Below, one piece after another: positions 9,005-22,700 of a stretch of DNA of 54,251 nt. The translations under genes and the position numbers were made by a program. Under the pieces are notes generated by a model. It was not told the DNA's origin. It did not search any database and saw nothing but the letters and a program-made list of their open reading frames with translations. The stretch's first letter is position 1; each line of letters begins with the position of its first letter. Source of the DNA: an uncultured Bacteroidota bacterium (GTDB lineage: Bacteria > Bacteroidota > Bacteroidia > Bacteroidales > SZUA-534); assembly GCA_937885735.1 (NCBI GenBank), contig CALABN010000086.1, positions 1 to 54,251 on the forward strand. The letters are read 5' to 3'.

Positions 9005-10606
9005 ATGGCAGATATCAAACCTTCAGAAATATCGTCGATACTGAAGCAACAGTTGGATGGCTTCAAATCGGCAAATGAGTTCAACGAGGTTGGTACCGTC
9101 TTGACTATCGGCGACGGCATTGCCCGCATCTACGGACTGTCGAACGCCCAGTCAAACGAACTGATTGAGTTTGAAAACGGAGTAAAGGGTATTGTGCAGA
9201 ACCTTGAGGAAGACAATGTTGGAGCCGTGCTTTTAGGCCCTTCTGACGGAATCAAGGAAGGCGACACCGTTAAGCGTACCAAGCGCATCGCATCAATCAA
9301 TGTGGGCGAGGGTGTAATTGGCCGTATCATCAACACCATTGGCGAACCTATCGACGGCAAGGGACCTATCACAGGCAAACTTTACGAGATGCCTCTTGAA
9401 CGCAAGGCCCCTGGCGTTCTGTTCCGTCAGCCAGTGAAGGAACCATTGCAGACAGGCCTTAAGCCAGTCGACGCAATGACACCTATTGGCCGTGGCCAGC
9501 GCGAACTTATCATCGGCGACCGCCAGACAGGAAAGACAGCCATTGCCATTGATACCATAATAAACCAAAAGAGTTTCTACGAGGCAGGCAAGCCTGTATA
9601 TTGCATATATGTAGCCATTGGACAAAAGGGCAGTACTGTGGCCAATGTGGCAAAGACTTTGGAAAGGTACGGCGCCATGGCTTATACCGTGATTGTCTCG
9701 GCAACCGCATCTGACCCTGCCGCAATGCAGTTCAACGCGCCATTCGCAGGCGCTGCCATCGGCGAGTATTTCCGCGATTCGGGACGTGCTGCCTTGGTGG
9801 TTTACGACGACTTGTCGAAACAGGCGGTTTCTTACCGTGAAGTGTCGTTGCTGCTTCGTCGTCCACCTGGCCGTGAGGCATATCCTGGCGACGTATTCTA
9901 CTTGCACAGCCGTCTGCTCGAGCGTGCCGCAAAAATCATCGATTCCGATGAGGTTGCACGTCAGATGAACGACCTTCCGCAAGTGTTGAAGGACGCCAAG
10001 GACGAGAACGGCGAGCCATTTGTAAAGGGTGGTGGCTCGTTGACAGCGTTGCCAATCATTGAGACACAGGCAGGCGACGTTTCGGCATACATTCCTACAA
10101 ACGTGATTTCCATCACCGACGGACAGATTTACTTGGAGTCAGACTTGTTCAACTCGGGTATCCGTCCAGCCATCAACGTCGGTATTTCAGTATCGCGTGT
10201 TGGTGGTAATGCGCAAATCAAGAGTATGAAGAAGATTGCCGGCACCTTGAAAATCGACCAGGCACAGTTCCGTGAGTTGGAGGCATTCTCAAAATTCGGT
10301 TCCGACCTCGATGCCGCCACTATGGCAGTGCTCGACAAGGGGCGCAAGAATGTTGAAATATTGAAACAGGGCCAGTATTCGCCAATGCCGGTAGAGAAGC
10401 AAATCGCTATAATCTACTGTGGCGTGAAGGGTCTGCTTGCAAACGTGCCAATCAGCAAGGTCCGCGAGTTTGAGGGCGAATTCCTTGAGACAATGGAACT
10501 GAAGCACCGCGACGTACTTGACGAACTCAAGAGCGGAGCGTTGACCGAAAATGCCGAAAATGCAATTCGCGAGACAGTTAAGGAGTTGACATCGAAATAC
10601 GAATAA
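9005..10606 (+). CDS. atpA: F-type ATP synthase subunit alpha
   Basis: Encodes 533 residues of the non-catalytic nucleotide-binding subunit of F1. Walker A is GDRQTGKT at residues 171-178; the later [27 protein letters not shown] stretch is the family signature with the arginine finger region. Length is slightly longer than the 502-513 of model species, with the small extension [15 protein letters not shown] before the [11 protein letters not shown] signature, as in other Bacteroidetes. Confidence 0.97.
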   Translation: MADIKPSEISSILKQQLDGFKSANEFNEVGTVLTIGDGIARIYGLSNAQSNELIEFENGVKGIVQNLEEDNVGAVLLGPSDGIKEGDTVKRTKRIASINVGEGVIGRIINTIGEPIDGKGPITGKLYEMPLERKAPGVLFRQPVKEPLQTGLKPVDAMTPIGRGQRELIIGDRQTGKTAIAIDTIINQKSFYEAGKPVYCIYVAIGQKGSTVANVAKTLERYGAMAYTVIVSATASDPAAMQFNAPFAGAAIGEYFRDSGRAALVVYDDLSKQAVSYREVSLLLRRPPGREAYPGDVFYLHSRLLERAAKIIDSDEVARQMNDLPQVLKDAKDENGEPFVKGGGSLTALPIIETQAGDVSAYIPTNVISITDGQIYLESDLFNSGIRPAINVGISVSRVGGNAQIKSMKKIAGTLKIDQAQFRELEAFSKFGSDLDAATMAVLDKGRKNVEILKQGQYSPMPVEKQIAIIYCGVKGLLANVPISKVREFEGEFLETMELKHRDVLDELKSGALTENAENAIRETVKELTSKYE

Positions 10607-10623
10607 CTAAAATAGATTGAGAT

Positions 10624-11493
10624 ATGGCAAACCTGAAGGAAATCAGGCAAAGAATAGCCTCCGTGCAGACAACAAGGCAGGTGACCAGCGCTATGAAAAT
10701 GGTGTCGGCTGCAAAACTGCGCAAGGCTCAAGATGCCGTTATCAAGATAAGGCCATTTGCCGACAAATTGACTGAAATACTGTCGAACCTGTCGGAAAGC
10801 CTGAAGGAGTCGGGCGATTTTGTGTTTGCCAAAAGCAATGGTGAAGGCGACAAGGCGTTGATTATTGCAATCAACTCAAATAGAGGTCTTTGCGGTGCTT
10901 TCAATGCCAACGTGAATAAGCAGACGGCACAACTGATTGCCGATTGCAAGGCCGAAGGATTTGTCAACGTAGATGTACTTGCCATTGGCAAAAGCGCTTT
11001 CGATTACGGCAGGCGTTGCCACTGGAACGTGACCGAAAAAAACGACTTGTACTCTGCTCTGGATTTCGCCCATTCGAGCCCTATCCTTGAGCAGGTCATG
11101 GCCGATTTCGGAGTAGGAAGGTACGACAAGGTTGTTATGGTTTACAATGTATTCAAAAACGCATCGACGCAAGTCGTTTCAGTTGAGCAGTTGTTGCCTA
11201 TAGCAATGAACGTGGAGCCTTCGTCGACAAACACAAACTACATTTTTGAGCCTTCGCAAGACACTTTGGTGGAGAAAATTCTGCCAATGTCGCTCAAAAT
11301 GCAGTTCCATAAGGCTTTGCTAAACTCGTTCGCCGCAGAGCACGCCGCCCGTATGACTGCCATGCACAAGGCAACCGACAATGCGACCGAACTTTTGCGT
11401 ACGCTCAATTTGCAGTACAACAAGGCTCGTCAGGCCGCAATTACTAACGAAATAACAGAAATAGTTGGCGGTGCCGATGCACTGAAGGAGTAG
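10624..11493 (+). CDS. atpG: F-type ATP synthase subunit gamma
   Basis: Encodes 289 residues. The N-terminal helix (LKEIRQRIASVQTTRQVTSAMKMVSAAKL) and C-terminal helix (AARMTAMHKATDNATELL, LQYNKARQAAITNEITEIVGGA) form the rotating central shaft; the middle is the Rossmann-like domain with NSNRGLCGAFN. Last gene of the first ATP synthase block. The usual atpD and atpC do not follow directly; two unrelated genes intervene. Confidence 0.96.
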   Translation: MANLKEIRQRIASVQTTRQVTSAMKMVSAAKLRKAQDAVIKIRPFADKLTEILSNLSESLKESGDFVFAKSNGEGDKALIIAINSNRGLCGAFNANVNKQTAQLIADCKAEGFVNVDVLAIGKSAFDYGRRCHWNVTEKNDLYSALDFAHSSPILEQVMADFGVGRYDKVVMVYNVFKNASTQVVSVEQLLPIAMNVEPSSTNTNYIFEPSQDTLVEKILPMSLKMQFHKALLNSFAAEHAARMTAMHKATDNATELLRTLNLQYNKARQAAITNEITEIVGGADALKE

Positions 11494-11523
11494 CCGCCAT
11501 TTAACATTACAAAAAGGGCATTA

Positions 11524-12470
11524 ATGAATAAGATTTTAGTGACAGGAGGAGCCGGTTTCATAGGTAGCGCATTAGCCGAAAAACTAATCAGCAACCCTGA
11601 TAACTACGTGGTTATCGTCGATAACCTATCAACCGGCCACATTGGGAAATTGCCCGATTTGCCAAAGACAAATTGGCGCTTCATAAAGTGCGATGTCAAC
11701 GACTACGCTGAAATTGCACCTGTGATGACAACTTACCAGTTTGATTATGTGTTCCATTTCGCCGCGGTGGTAGGCGTATTGCGTACGCAGCAGTACCCTG
11801 TCAGCGTGCTTAAGGACATTGACGGTATAAAGAACATACTGTCATTGTCGAAAAACACTACGGTAAAGAGAGTGTTCTTCTCATCATCGTCTGAAATATA
11901 CGGCGACCCTGTAGAAATACCGCAGAGCGTTTATACAACTCCGCTTAACAGCCGTTTGCCGTATGCTGTGGTCAAGAATGTGGGCGAGGCGTTTATGCGG
12001 TCGTACAAGCAGGAGTACGGGTTGGACTACACCATTTTCCGATTCTTCAATACGTACGGACCTAAGCAGAGCCGCGACTTTGTGATGAGCAAGTTTATGC
12101 TGGCCGCATTCAACAACCGCGATATCACCATCTATGGCGACGGCTTGCAGACACGCACATTCTGCTACATCGACGACAACATCGACACAATTCTTACCGC
12201 ATTCTACCAGAATAAGGTGGTAAACGATGTGATAAACATAGGCGGCAACCGCGAGGTCACTATTAAGGAATTGGCTGAAATGATTATCCGCGAGACGGGT
12301 TCAAAGTCGAAAATTGTGTATGTCGATCCGCTTAAGGAAGGCGATATGCGACGCCGTCAGCCAGACAACTCTGACATGAAGAAGTTGCTTAACCGTGAAT
12401 TGACAAAGGTTGACGAGGGCATCCACAAGATTATCGAAAAAGGTTTGTTTGAACTAAATATTGGCAAGTA

Positions 12471-12471
<1 letters not shown>
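11524..12471 (+). CDS. NAD-dependent nucleotide-sugar epimerase/dehydratase
   Basis: Encodes 315 residues of the extended short-chain dehydrogenase fold. The NAD-binding motif is G8GAGFIG14, the catalytic triad is suggested by SSSSEIYG (about 120-126) and Y147-AVV-K151. Such enzymes act on UDP- or GDP-sugars for surface polysaccharide. The exact substrate is not clear; galE-like and decarboxylase-like members share these motifs. It lies 30 bases after atpG and overlaps the next gene by one base, so it appears to be transcribed with the ATP synthase genes. Confidence 0.88.
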
Positions 12472-14983
<2,512 letters not shown>

Positions 14984-15105
14984 TTGTGATTTAGGAATCA
15001 GGATGCAGGGTATATTAAAATCATAAATGAGCACATTTTGACTGTCTTCGCATCTGATGCCTATGATTAAATTCTTATTTCACATTTAAAATTTGTGATT
15101 TAACT

Positions 15106-15351
15106 ATGAATGCAGAAATTGTCACACCTGATAAGAAAATCTATAGCGGGAACGTTACGCTCGTAAGCGTTCCGGGTGTTATGGGTTCGTTTGAAATACT
15201 TAACGGTCACGCACCAATTATCTCGGCTCTTGCAAAAGGCCAGATAAGGGTTATTGAGGATGATGCCGACAAGACGGAGCAAGTCTTCGATATTGAGAGT
15301 GGCATAGTAGAGGTTAAGGACAATAAGGTGAATGTACTTATTGAAAAATAG
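15106..15351 (+). CDS. atpC: F-type ATP synthase subunit epsilon, short form
   Basis: Encodes 81 residues: only the N-terminal beta-sandwich (VTPDKKIYSGNVTLVSVPGVMGSFEILNGHAPIISAL). The C-terminal two-helix domain that inhibits ATP hydrolysis in E. coli and Bacillus is absent, as in other Bacteroidetes. It follows atpD after a 122-base gap and is the last ATP synthase gene, with a terminator 25 bases downstream. Confidence 0.94.
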   Translation: MNAEIVTPDKKIYSGNVTLVSVPGVMGSFEILNGHAPIISALAKGQIRVIEDDADKTEQVFDIESGIVEVKDNKVNVLIEK

Positions 15352-15376
15352 TTGCATTTCCTTTGCAATATCAATG

Positions 15377-15409
15377 AGCCGGGCGTCTTTGGTTGCCCGG
15401 CTTTTTTTT
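15377..15409 (+). terminator. Terminator after atpC
   Basis: An 8-bp stem AGCCGGGC / GCCCGGCT with a 10-base loop is followed by eight T. It closes the atp transcription unit. Confidence 0.85.
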
Positions 15410-15435
15410 GTGATGGCAGGTTTTGTTGCGCATAA

Positions 15436-15469
15436 AAAAGGCGGAAAGCAATGCTGCTTTCCGCCTTTT
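15436..15469 (-). terminator. Terminator of the convergent minus-strand operon
   Basis: A 15-bp perfect stem AAAAGGCGGAAAGCA with a 4-base loop has A and T runs on both sides, so it could work in both directions. It sits 25 bases past the end of the lipoprotein gene at 15494. Confidence 0.8.
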
Positions 15470-15493
15470 GTGCTATTGTCGATAGTCAATTGA

Positions 15494-16183
15494 CTATTTC
15501 TTTGCCTTTATTTCAATGTATGTGGTTCCCATTTCCGACCAATCACCATTGTCGTCACATACTCTGAATTCAATTTTTTGCAAACCATCGCAGTCGAATA
15601 TGTAACCCATCTTCTTCAATTCGTTTGTAACTTTATAAACCTCTCCGTTGCTGTTGGTTATGGTATATTCGTATTGCACAATGTGTCCGCCGAAATCGCT
15701 GTCTTCGTCATAAGCTTCGGACATGTCAATTAGAACTTCGCGACTGTCAAGATTGCCAACCAAAGACACCTTGCATTTTGCTACAGGCTTCTTGTTTGTG
15801 AAGCTGGTAATGATAAACCTAATCTTGGTCTCTTTGCCATATATGTCGGTTGCAACAATTGTTCCTTTGCATGAATCTACGTTGTGAGTTGTTATGAAAA
15901 ATTCGTTGTCACCAAATTCGAAGTCGAAATCGCCAACCTTGTCAATAAGGAAAATTCCATTTCCATTTTGTTCGGGGTCGGACAAATTAAAATTAAAAGA
16001 TGCTTCCTGATCTACTTTGACGAATCCCGTCAATAGCACGCTGTCGCCAGTAGTTGTCCACATCAAATTTGGGGCTTTGTCTTGTTCATAGAAGTAATCT
16101 TTGCTATTGCAGCTTGCAAACAAGATTACACACGCTGTGATTATAAGCGATTTTGCGATTATGTATGTTTTTCTCATTGTCAT
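15494..16183 (-). CDS. Lipoprotein, third gene of a surface operon
   Basis: Encodes 229 residues. The N terminus has a type II signal peptide with lipobox LFAS-C25, so it should be lipid-anchored. The rest is beta-rich with no domain I can name with confidence; the phrase DMSEAYDEDSDFGGHIVQYEYTI resembles PKD-type sandwich domains. It follows the membrane-associated gene by 9 bases and is the last gene of a three-gene unit that begins with the giant T9SS protein. ATG could also be the second methionine at residue 3. Confidence 0.7.
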   Translation of the reverse strand: MTMRKTYIIAKSLIITACVILFASCNSKDYFYEQDKAPNLMWTTTGDSVLLTGFVKVDQEASFNFNLSDPEQNGNGIFLIDKVGDFDFEFGDNEFFITTHNVDSCKGTIVATDIYGKETKIRFIITSFTNKKPVAKCKVSLVGNLDSREVLIDMSEAYDEDSDFGGHIVQYEYTITNSNGEVYKVTNELKKMGYIFDCDGLQKIEFRVCDDNGDWSEMGTTYIEIKAKK

Positions 16184-16192
16184 TACCCTCCA

Positions 16193-16765
16193 TTAGTTGA
16201 ATTTTCTGTTCGCTTTGTTACCCATGCCAGGAAGCATCCAACTGCCTCCAAGACCAAATAATGGCGATATGCTGCCTGTTTTACTTAAACCAAACGTTTC
16301 TTTGGCTTCAGCAAAAATGCTCCAATCAGTGTTAATGTAGTAAGTTACCTTGAATCCCATTTCACCCATAAGCATAAAAGTGGTTTTGCTTTTGTCCTCC
16401 ACTTTGCTTTTCATATTGTCTAATCCCAATTGGCATCCTATCAAGCCTTCCAAATAGAACATATTGTATATGCTGGTAATGTTCAGGACCATTTGATTGT
16501 CCAATGTGAACTTGGTGAATTTTGTGTAGTCATGTTTGCCTCCCATGATATTCAATCGTGAGTCTAAGCTTATCATGTTTGAGAAGCGATAGTTCTCGCC
16601 TATAAAACCGCCGTATGATTCGTTACTAATCAATCCTCCAGCAGAAACATTCATGACGCCTTTTATACGGTTTATTGGTGCTTGTGCATAAGAGTTATCT
16701 ACTACAAAAACCAGGGAAATGGCGACGATTGCCGCCATTTTCCATTTATCAATTCTTATTTTCAT
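16193..16765 (-). CDS. Putative outer-membrane beta-barrel protein
   Basis: Encodes 190 residues with a signal peptide (MAAIVAISLVFVVDNSYAQ) and alternating polar/hydrophobic strands through the mature part (YNMFYLEGLIGCQLGL, TFMLMGEMGFKVTYYINTDW). This looks like a small outer-membrane barrel of the kind often encoded next to T9SS cargo, but no family is recognised. It lies 16 bases after the giant gene and 9 before the lipoprotein gene, so all three are likely co-transcribed. Confidence 0.6.
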   Translation of the reverse strand: MKIRIDKWKMAAIVAISLVFVVDNSYAQAPINRIKGVMNVSAGGLISNESYGGFIGENYRFSNMISLDSRLNIMGGKHDYTKFTKFTLDNQMVLNITSIYNMFYLEGLIGCQLGLDNMKSKVEDKSKTTFMLMGEMGFKVTYYINTDWSIFAEAKETFGLSKTGSISPLFGLGGSWMLPGMGNKANRKFN

Positions 16766-16781
16766 TATTTATTATATCGTA

Positions 16782-19700
16782 TTAGTATTTAACAACTTTT
16801 GTTCTATTGATGTTGCCATCATTCTCGACAGACAAGATATAGATGCCTTGAGGATAAGGAGTCATATCTATTTCTACTATTTCATCTTCGTTCGACACAA
16901 ATAACACTTTGTTTGTTTCGTCGTACAAAGTGACTTTGCCGCTTTGTTGCATTTCAACAGTTAGTTTATCCTTGACAGGATTAGGATAGACTTTGTAGTT
17001 TGTCGCAATTTCGCCATCAATGTCGACACCACCACCAAGCCAACCTTCAGCAGTTATGAGTTTAGATTGTTTCAGGGTTTCAGTACATCCTTCCTCGCTA
17101 ATTATAGTCAGGGTCACGTCGAATGTACCTTGTTCGTTGTAGTAGTGCCAAGGATCTGGCATATTTGATCCATCAGAACCATCGCCGAAGTCCCAAACGC
17201 AGGTCGCAAACTCGTCGCTTTCATTGCCAAAATGAACTACGTCGCCAGCTTCTATTGACAACTTAGAGCATGTAAATGCTGGTTTCAGTTTTACTATAGT
17301 TAGATCAATGGTTTTCTCACCAGTTTTGTTCATGTCTTTGTCATATGAAGACAATACGATTGTGGTGTTTTGTGTCAACCTGTTAATCTTTAAGTCCTTG
17401 CCAGAGCTTAACAAATTGCCGTCAGATGCAGTCCATTTATATGTGGTGCCAGTTGTATCTTCAACGGTAATTGACACATCTTCGCCATAGCAATAGCGTT
17501 TTTTGAGATTGACTATCGTTAATTCAGATTCCTCAATAACAAATTTTACAATGTTGCTGTATACCTCTGTGCAATAGCTTATGGCAGACCTATAGAACAT
17601 TGTTGTCTCGGTTAAGGATTCAGGTTGATAATCTTTTCCTGTTGCACCGGCAATTGTTTCAAAGTCCATTTGACCTTCAGTTTTCTTGTACCATTGGTAT
17701 TGGAAGGCAGAATCACATTCGGCATCTATTTCACTCAATATCATAGATGGGGTTGTTCCATGTTTTATGGTTTCTACCTCAAGATGATTTTGGCCTATGC
17801 CTATCTCACCTGGCAATATTTCGCCTAGGACAGTAATTAGTATAGGATCTGTGTCAACATATTTACCATTTGACATATACAATCTGGCTTTAAAATAGGT
17901 GCTGACCTTTAGTGCTTGGTTGCTGTCAAATGTAAGGGTGTTTCCCGATTCATTTTCCAATTGACTATATGAATTTTCGTCAATTGCCTTGGCAAACCAT
18001 GAATATGCGGTATATGTTTCGCTGCCGATATTGTTTATGGAAATGCTGCTTGGTACAGTATTATAGCAAATGCTCATACCTGTTCCGTTATTCAAGGTAG
18101 GTTTGTCAGGTATGGCAGAATTGATGACTGTCAGCAACAATGAATCGCCATAAATGGTGTCTTCGCATATGTTGTCGGTTATGCTATATTTGAAATATGT
18201 GTTCATTGTATAGGCGGAATGGTCAACGATGTACTTGTTGCTATCAGCGTGATTGATTTGCAGCCAAGCATCATTTCCTTCAGTCTTGTAATACCAAGAA
18301 TAGGTATAGTAGTCGGAAATATTGTATAAAGTGTTGCTATACAATGTCGATGTTCCGGTATCTCCAATGTTTATTGTTGCTTGATTTATGATGGTGGACT
18401 CGTCGAATGAACTGTTGCCCTTTGCTAAAGATTTCCTTTGAGTGACACTGAAGTTGCCAGTTGCATATCCGGACATTACGTCTGTACATTTGTCGTACAC
18501 TTCTACAGTGTAAATAGTAGTTCCTTCAGTTTTTGTGCTTGAGCCAAAGTGGCTGTCGATAAGTGAATCGGTTGTACTCAAGACGACATTGTCAAAATCC
18601 ACATAATTGGCAAACCATTTATATGAATAGTTGCCGGTTCCACCTTGTGCTTCAACCTTTAATGTGCCAAGCTGGTCGCTTGAGCAAAGATTTTGGTCTA
18701 CTGGCATGCTGAGTGTGAGTTGTGGCAGTACAGTGACTTTCACAGTGTCGCTGTATCCGGCAACCTCTGGAATGTTAGTGTAATAGCAATATCTGACAAA
18801 CCATGTTGTCTGTGTCAGTTCATATCCTTGCAAATATTTGCCGTCGCTTGCAACGGAATCAACATTTATCAGTTCGCCAAATGTGCTGTCTGTGAAATAT
18901 TTCCATTGATATGAGCATTTCCCGCCGCCAATTGGGTCTTCTGCATTTATTAAATCAGCGAATTTAGATCCAAAGCAAATTGTTGTGTCGTTAGTGAGTA
19001 GTTTGCCTGGAAGTAATGGCAAAACGACATTGAGTTCAAATGCCAGTTTTTCCTGTGTTCCGCTTATGTCATATCTGCGATATTTGGTGTTGAGGGTTGG
19101 AGATACATTTATCGTTGGTGTAGTTGCCCCTTCAATTACCACAAATTCTTCATTGTCGGTTTCATCACATTTTTCCCAACGGTATGTGAATATGCCAATG
19201 CCACCTTGAGCTTCTGAACCTCCAATCTCTATTTCCTCTTCTGATGGTGTCATCGTCTGTGGCCCGTTATTGCTGGCTTCACCAGGGATAAGTTCTGGAA
19301 GCCAAGTAATGGTGACTTCTTCGCTGGTAAATGGTTCTTCAGCGTCATCAGCAGATACCTTGACTTTGTAGGAGTGAGTGTCCATTGTTGAGGTTGTGAG
19401 GCTGATTGCTATTGTGTTGTCGCTGGTTTCATTCAATTCTATGTCGTCTTCATACCATAGATACTTGATGTTCTCTCCTGCACTTGCGATGGCGGTTAGT
19501 GTGACATAATCGCCACTGGTGGCAGTCGTGTCCCCGCCAATAATGAAAGCGTACATGCCTTTATGCCATATGACATAACATTCGTTCGATGTTACAGTAC
19601 TGCCATTGCTTGTTACGGAACAGTAGTATTTAATTGTTTTGTCAGTGAAGGCTTCTGTGGTGTATGTGCTTGAGGTGGCACCATCTATTTTGTTGGATTC

Positions 19701-22700
19701 GGATGTTCCATTTGCATACCATTGGTATGTGTATGAGCCGGAACCGCCCTTGGCAGAGCAAGTAAGTGTTGCAGACTCGTTTGGATATGGTTTGGTAGAG
19801 CTTATGGTTGCCGATATAGCGGGCTGCCATGTGACTTTTATGGTGTTTGAATAAGTGTCGTATTCTGAATATCCATTGCTGGTATATTCGTTGGTTGTGA
19901 TCATAAGCCTTATCCAACGAACAGATTCGCTTCCTGCTTGAGATTTATCAATGGATGCTTGAGATGTGTTCCCCCGTTTGATGTCGGTGTATTTGATGTT
20001 GTCGGAACTAATCTGCCATTTGTAGATTATGTGTGATGGATCGCCGCCGGTTTCCGACAACACTTCCATTGTGGCAGGCTTGGAATATGGACGTTCTGTG
20101 CCTGGTTCCCATGTGTCGTCGACTTGATGGATAGTGACATTCAACTTTGGAAAATTCCACCACAAATCTATGCTGTTGGTGCTGATGGTTTCATCTATTG
20201 AGGTAACCTTGCATAGGTATTCCCCATGGAACCCTGCTTTATCGGTTCCAATTGTCAACGTGTTGCTTGTCTTCCCAGATAAGATTTGTTCGCTTCCATC
20301 GTTGTAGTACCATTGATAAGAGTAACTGCCATTGCCGCCTTCTGCAGAGCATGTCAAAGTTGTTGATTGGTTGGCAGCTAAATTGAATGTTGTTCCGGAG
20401 CCTTCTGTGCAAGATATGGATGCATGAAGCTCTGGTGCCCAGGTAATGATGATAATGTCAGATGTGATTGACTCTCCATTGCTTGTGGCTATTACTCTAT
20501 ATTGATAAGTGTATGGATTGGTGTTTTGAACTGATGTGTTTTGGGTAGTGCTTAGGTTTGTCCAATCTATGCCTGCGTATTTGTATTGCCATTGATAAGA
20601 GTGTGAACCATTGCCTCCGGTAGCTGTACAATTTAATGAAACAGAAGACCCGTTAGGGACTGTCATTCCGTCTTTGTCGCAAGATGCAATGACACTCAAT
20701 ACGCCAAGCCAACTTACGGAAGTTTGGTTGGATGTAACTTCATGGCTTGTATTGTCTGCGCTGGTTACAACGCATTTGTAATAATATGTTTGGGCGTTGG
20801 TGCCAGATGAGGTGGTTGTTATGGTTGCACTGTTGCTGTTTGCAATTAATGTTGAATTGCTTGGCGTAAAGTCTTTAGTTGTGCTTCTGTGCCATTTATA
20901 AGTATATGAGTTTGCTCCGGCGCCTCCATTTGGACTGACAGCCAATATTACACTGGCTCCATTTATGTTGTTGGCGGCGTTTCCACTTGTAATGGAGATG
21001 TCTCCAACTGCAAGTGCAGTGTTCCATGTTACTGTTACTTCAGAAGTATAGGCTGAAGAACCAATATTCTTGCCTTTGACAAGGCATTTGTATTTTACTG
21101 TTTTATTGGCATATCCATTTCCTCCAACAGTGAGTGATGAGGTGGTGGCGCCAGAAATGGCAGCGCCATCGGCATACCATTGGAAGATATAATTGTTTGC
21201 ATTGCCATTGCCACCGTCTCCATTGAATCCGGTTACGGTCAATGTAGTTGTTTCTCCAGAAGCCAATGTACCACTACCCGAAACAGTTCCTGCTGTAACA
21301 TCGGAATACCAATTTACAGTGTGTCCGCTTGAGGTTGAGGTTGCACCATTGTTGGTTGTCTTGCAATAGAATGTCTTGCTTGTTTCAGTTGAGTATGATA
21401 CTGTATATGATTTTGAGTTTGCCCCGGATATTTTGTAGCTGTCGCTTGTTCCATCTGCATACCATTGATAGGTATATGAACCACTGCCACCGGAAGTATT
21501 CGCTGTAAGGGTTATTGAAGTGCCGATAGTGTTTTTGTCAGAACCAGAATTTGAAATAGTGACCAATATATCGGAATCCCAAGATACAGTGACATTGTCA
21601 GTATAGGCAGATGAACCTGTGTTTTTGCCTTTGACAAGACATTTGTAAACGACACTTTTATTGGTGTAGCCACTTCCTCCAACAGTAATCGATGTTGATG
21701 TCGCTCCAGAAATGACAGCGCCATCGGCATACCATTGGAAAGTGTAATTGCTGGCATTGCCGCTGCCACCGTCTCCATTGAATCCGGTTACGGTCAACGT
21801 GGCAGTCTTGCCAGAAGCCAATGAACTACTACCTGAAATGGATCCTGCAGTAACAGCTGAATACCAATATACGGTGTAGCCACTTGTGGTTGCGGTTGCA
21901 CCATTGCTGGTTACTTTGCAATAGAATGTCTTGCTTGTTTCAGTTGAGTAAGAGACTGTATATGATTTTGATGTTGCTCCGGATATTTTGTAACTGTCGC
22001 TAGTTCCTCCTGCATACCATTGATAGGTGTATGAGCCACTGCCACCGGAAGGACTAGCTGTAAGGGTTACTGAAGTGCCGACAGTGTTTTTGACAGAACC
22101 GGAATTTGAAATGGATCCAGACGAAAGAGCCGTCGAATAACATTTGACTTTTACAGTATTGCTTGATACAATGTTTGTGTTGTATGAATCAGAAACAACG
22201 CATCGGTATTCTGTCTCGGTAGTGGTTGCTGTCACAGTTATGGATGAGCCGCTTCCGCAGCTAGTCCAGCTGCCAGAGCTTGTCTTTGATTGCCAGCTAT
22301 AGGTTTTGCTTGAATTTTTAAAGCTTCCCGATGTTGAACAGGATAAGACAGCCTTTTCTCCATAATTCAAAGTGGTTAATGTGCTGCCTAAGGCTCCGCT
22401 TGCCTTTGAGCCGGATACGCTTGCAGTTAGTGGTATGTAAACTGTAAATTGCGGTGAGTTGGATGAGTTGAATTTGGCATAATCTTGAGGTTTTTTGCCT
22501 GAGCTGTTGTAGCAGTAGTTCTCTTGGTCAATACGGCGATAGTGAGTGCTGTATGTCGTTTTTGAAATGCTATAATCTTTTGTGCTTGCACCACAATTGC
22601 TATATCCTGATTTGTCTTCGTTTGTAGATGATTGCCATGTGTATGTTACAATTCCCGAACTGTTGCTTGGTGCAGGAACGGTTAAGGCAAGCGTGTCGTT

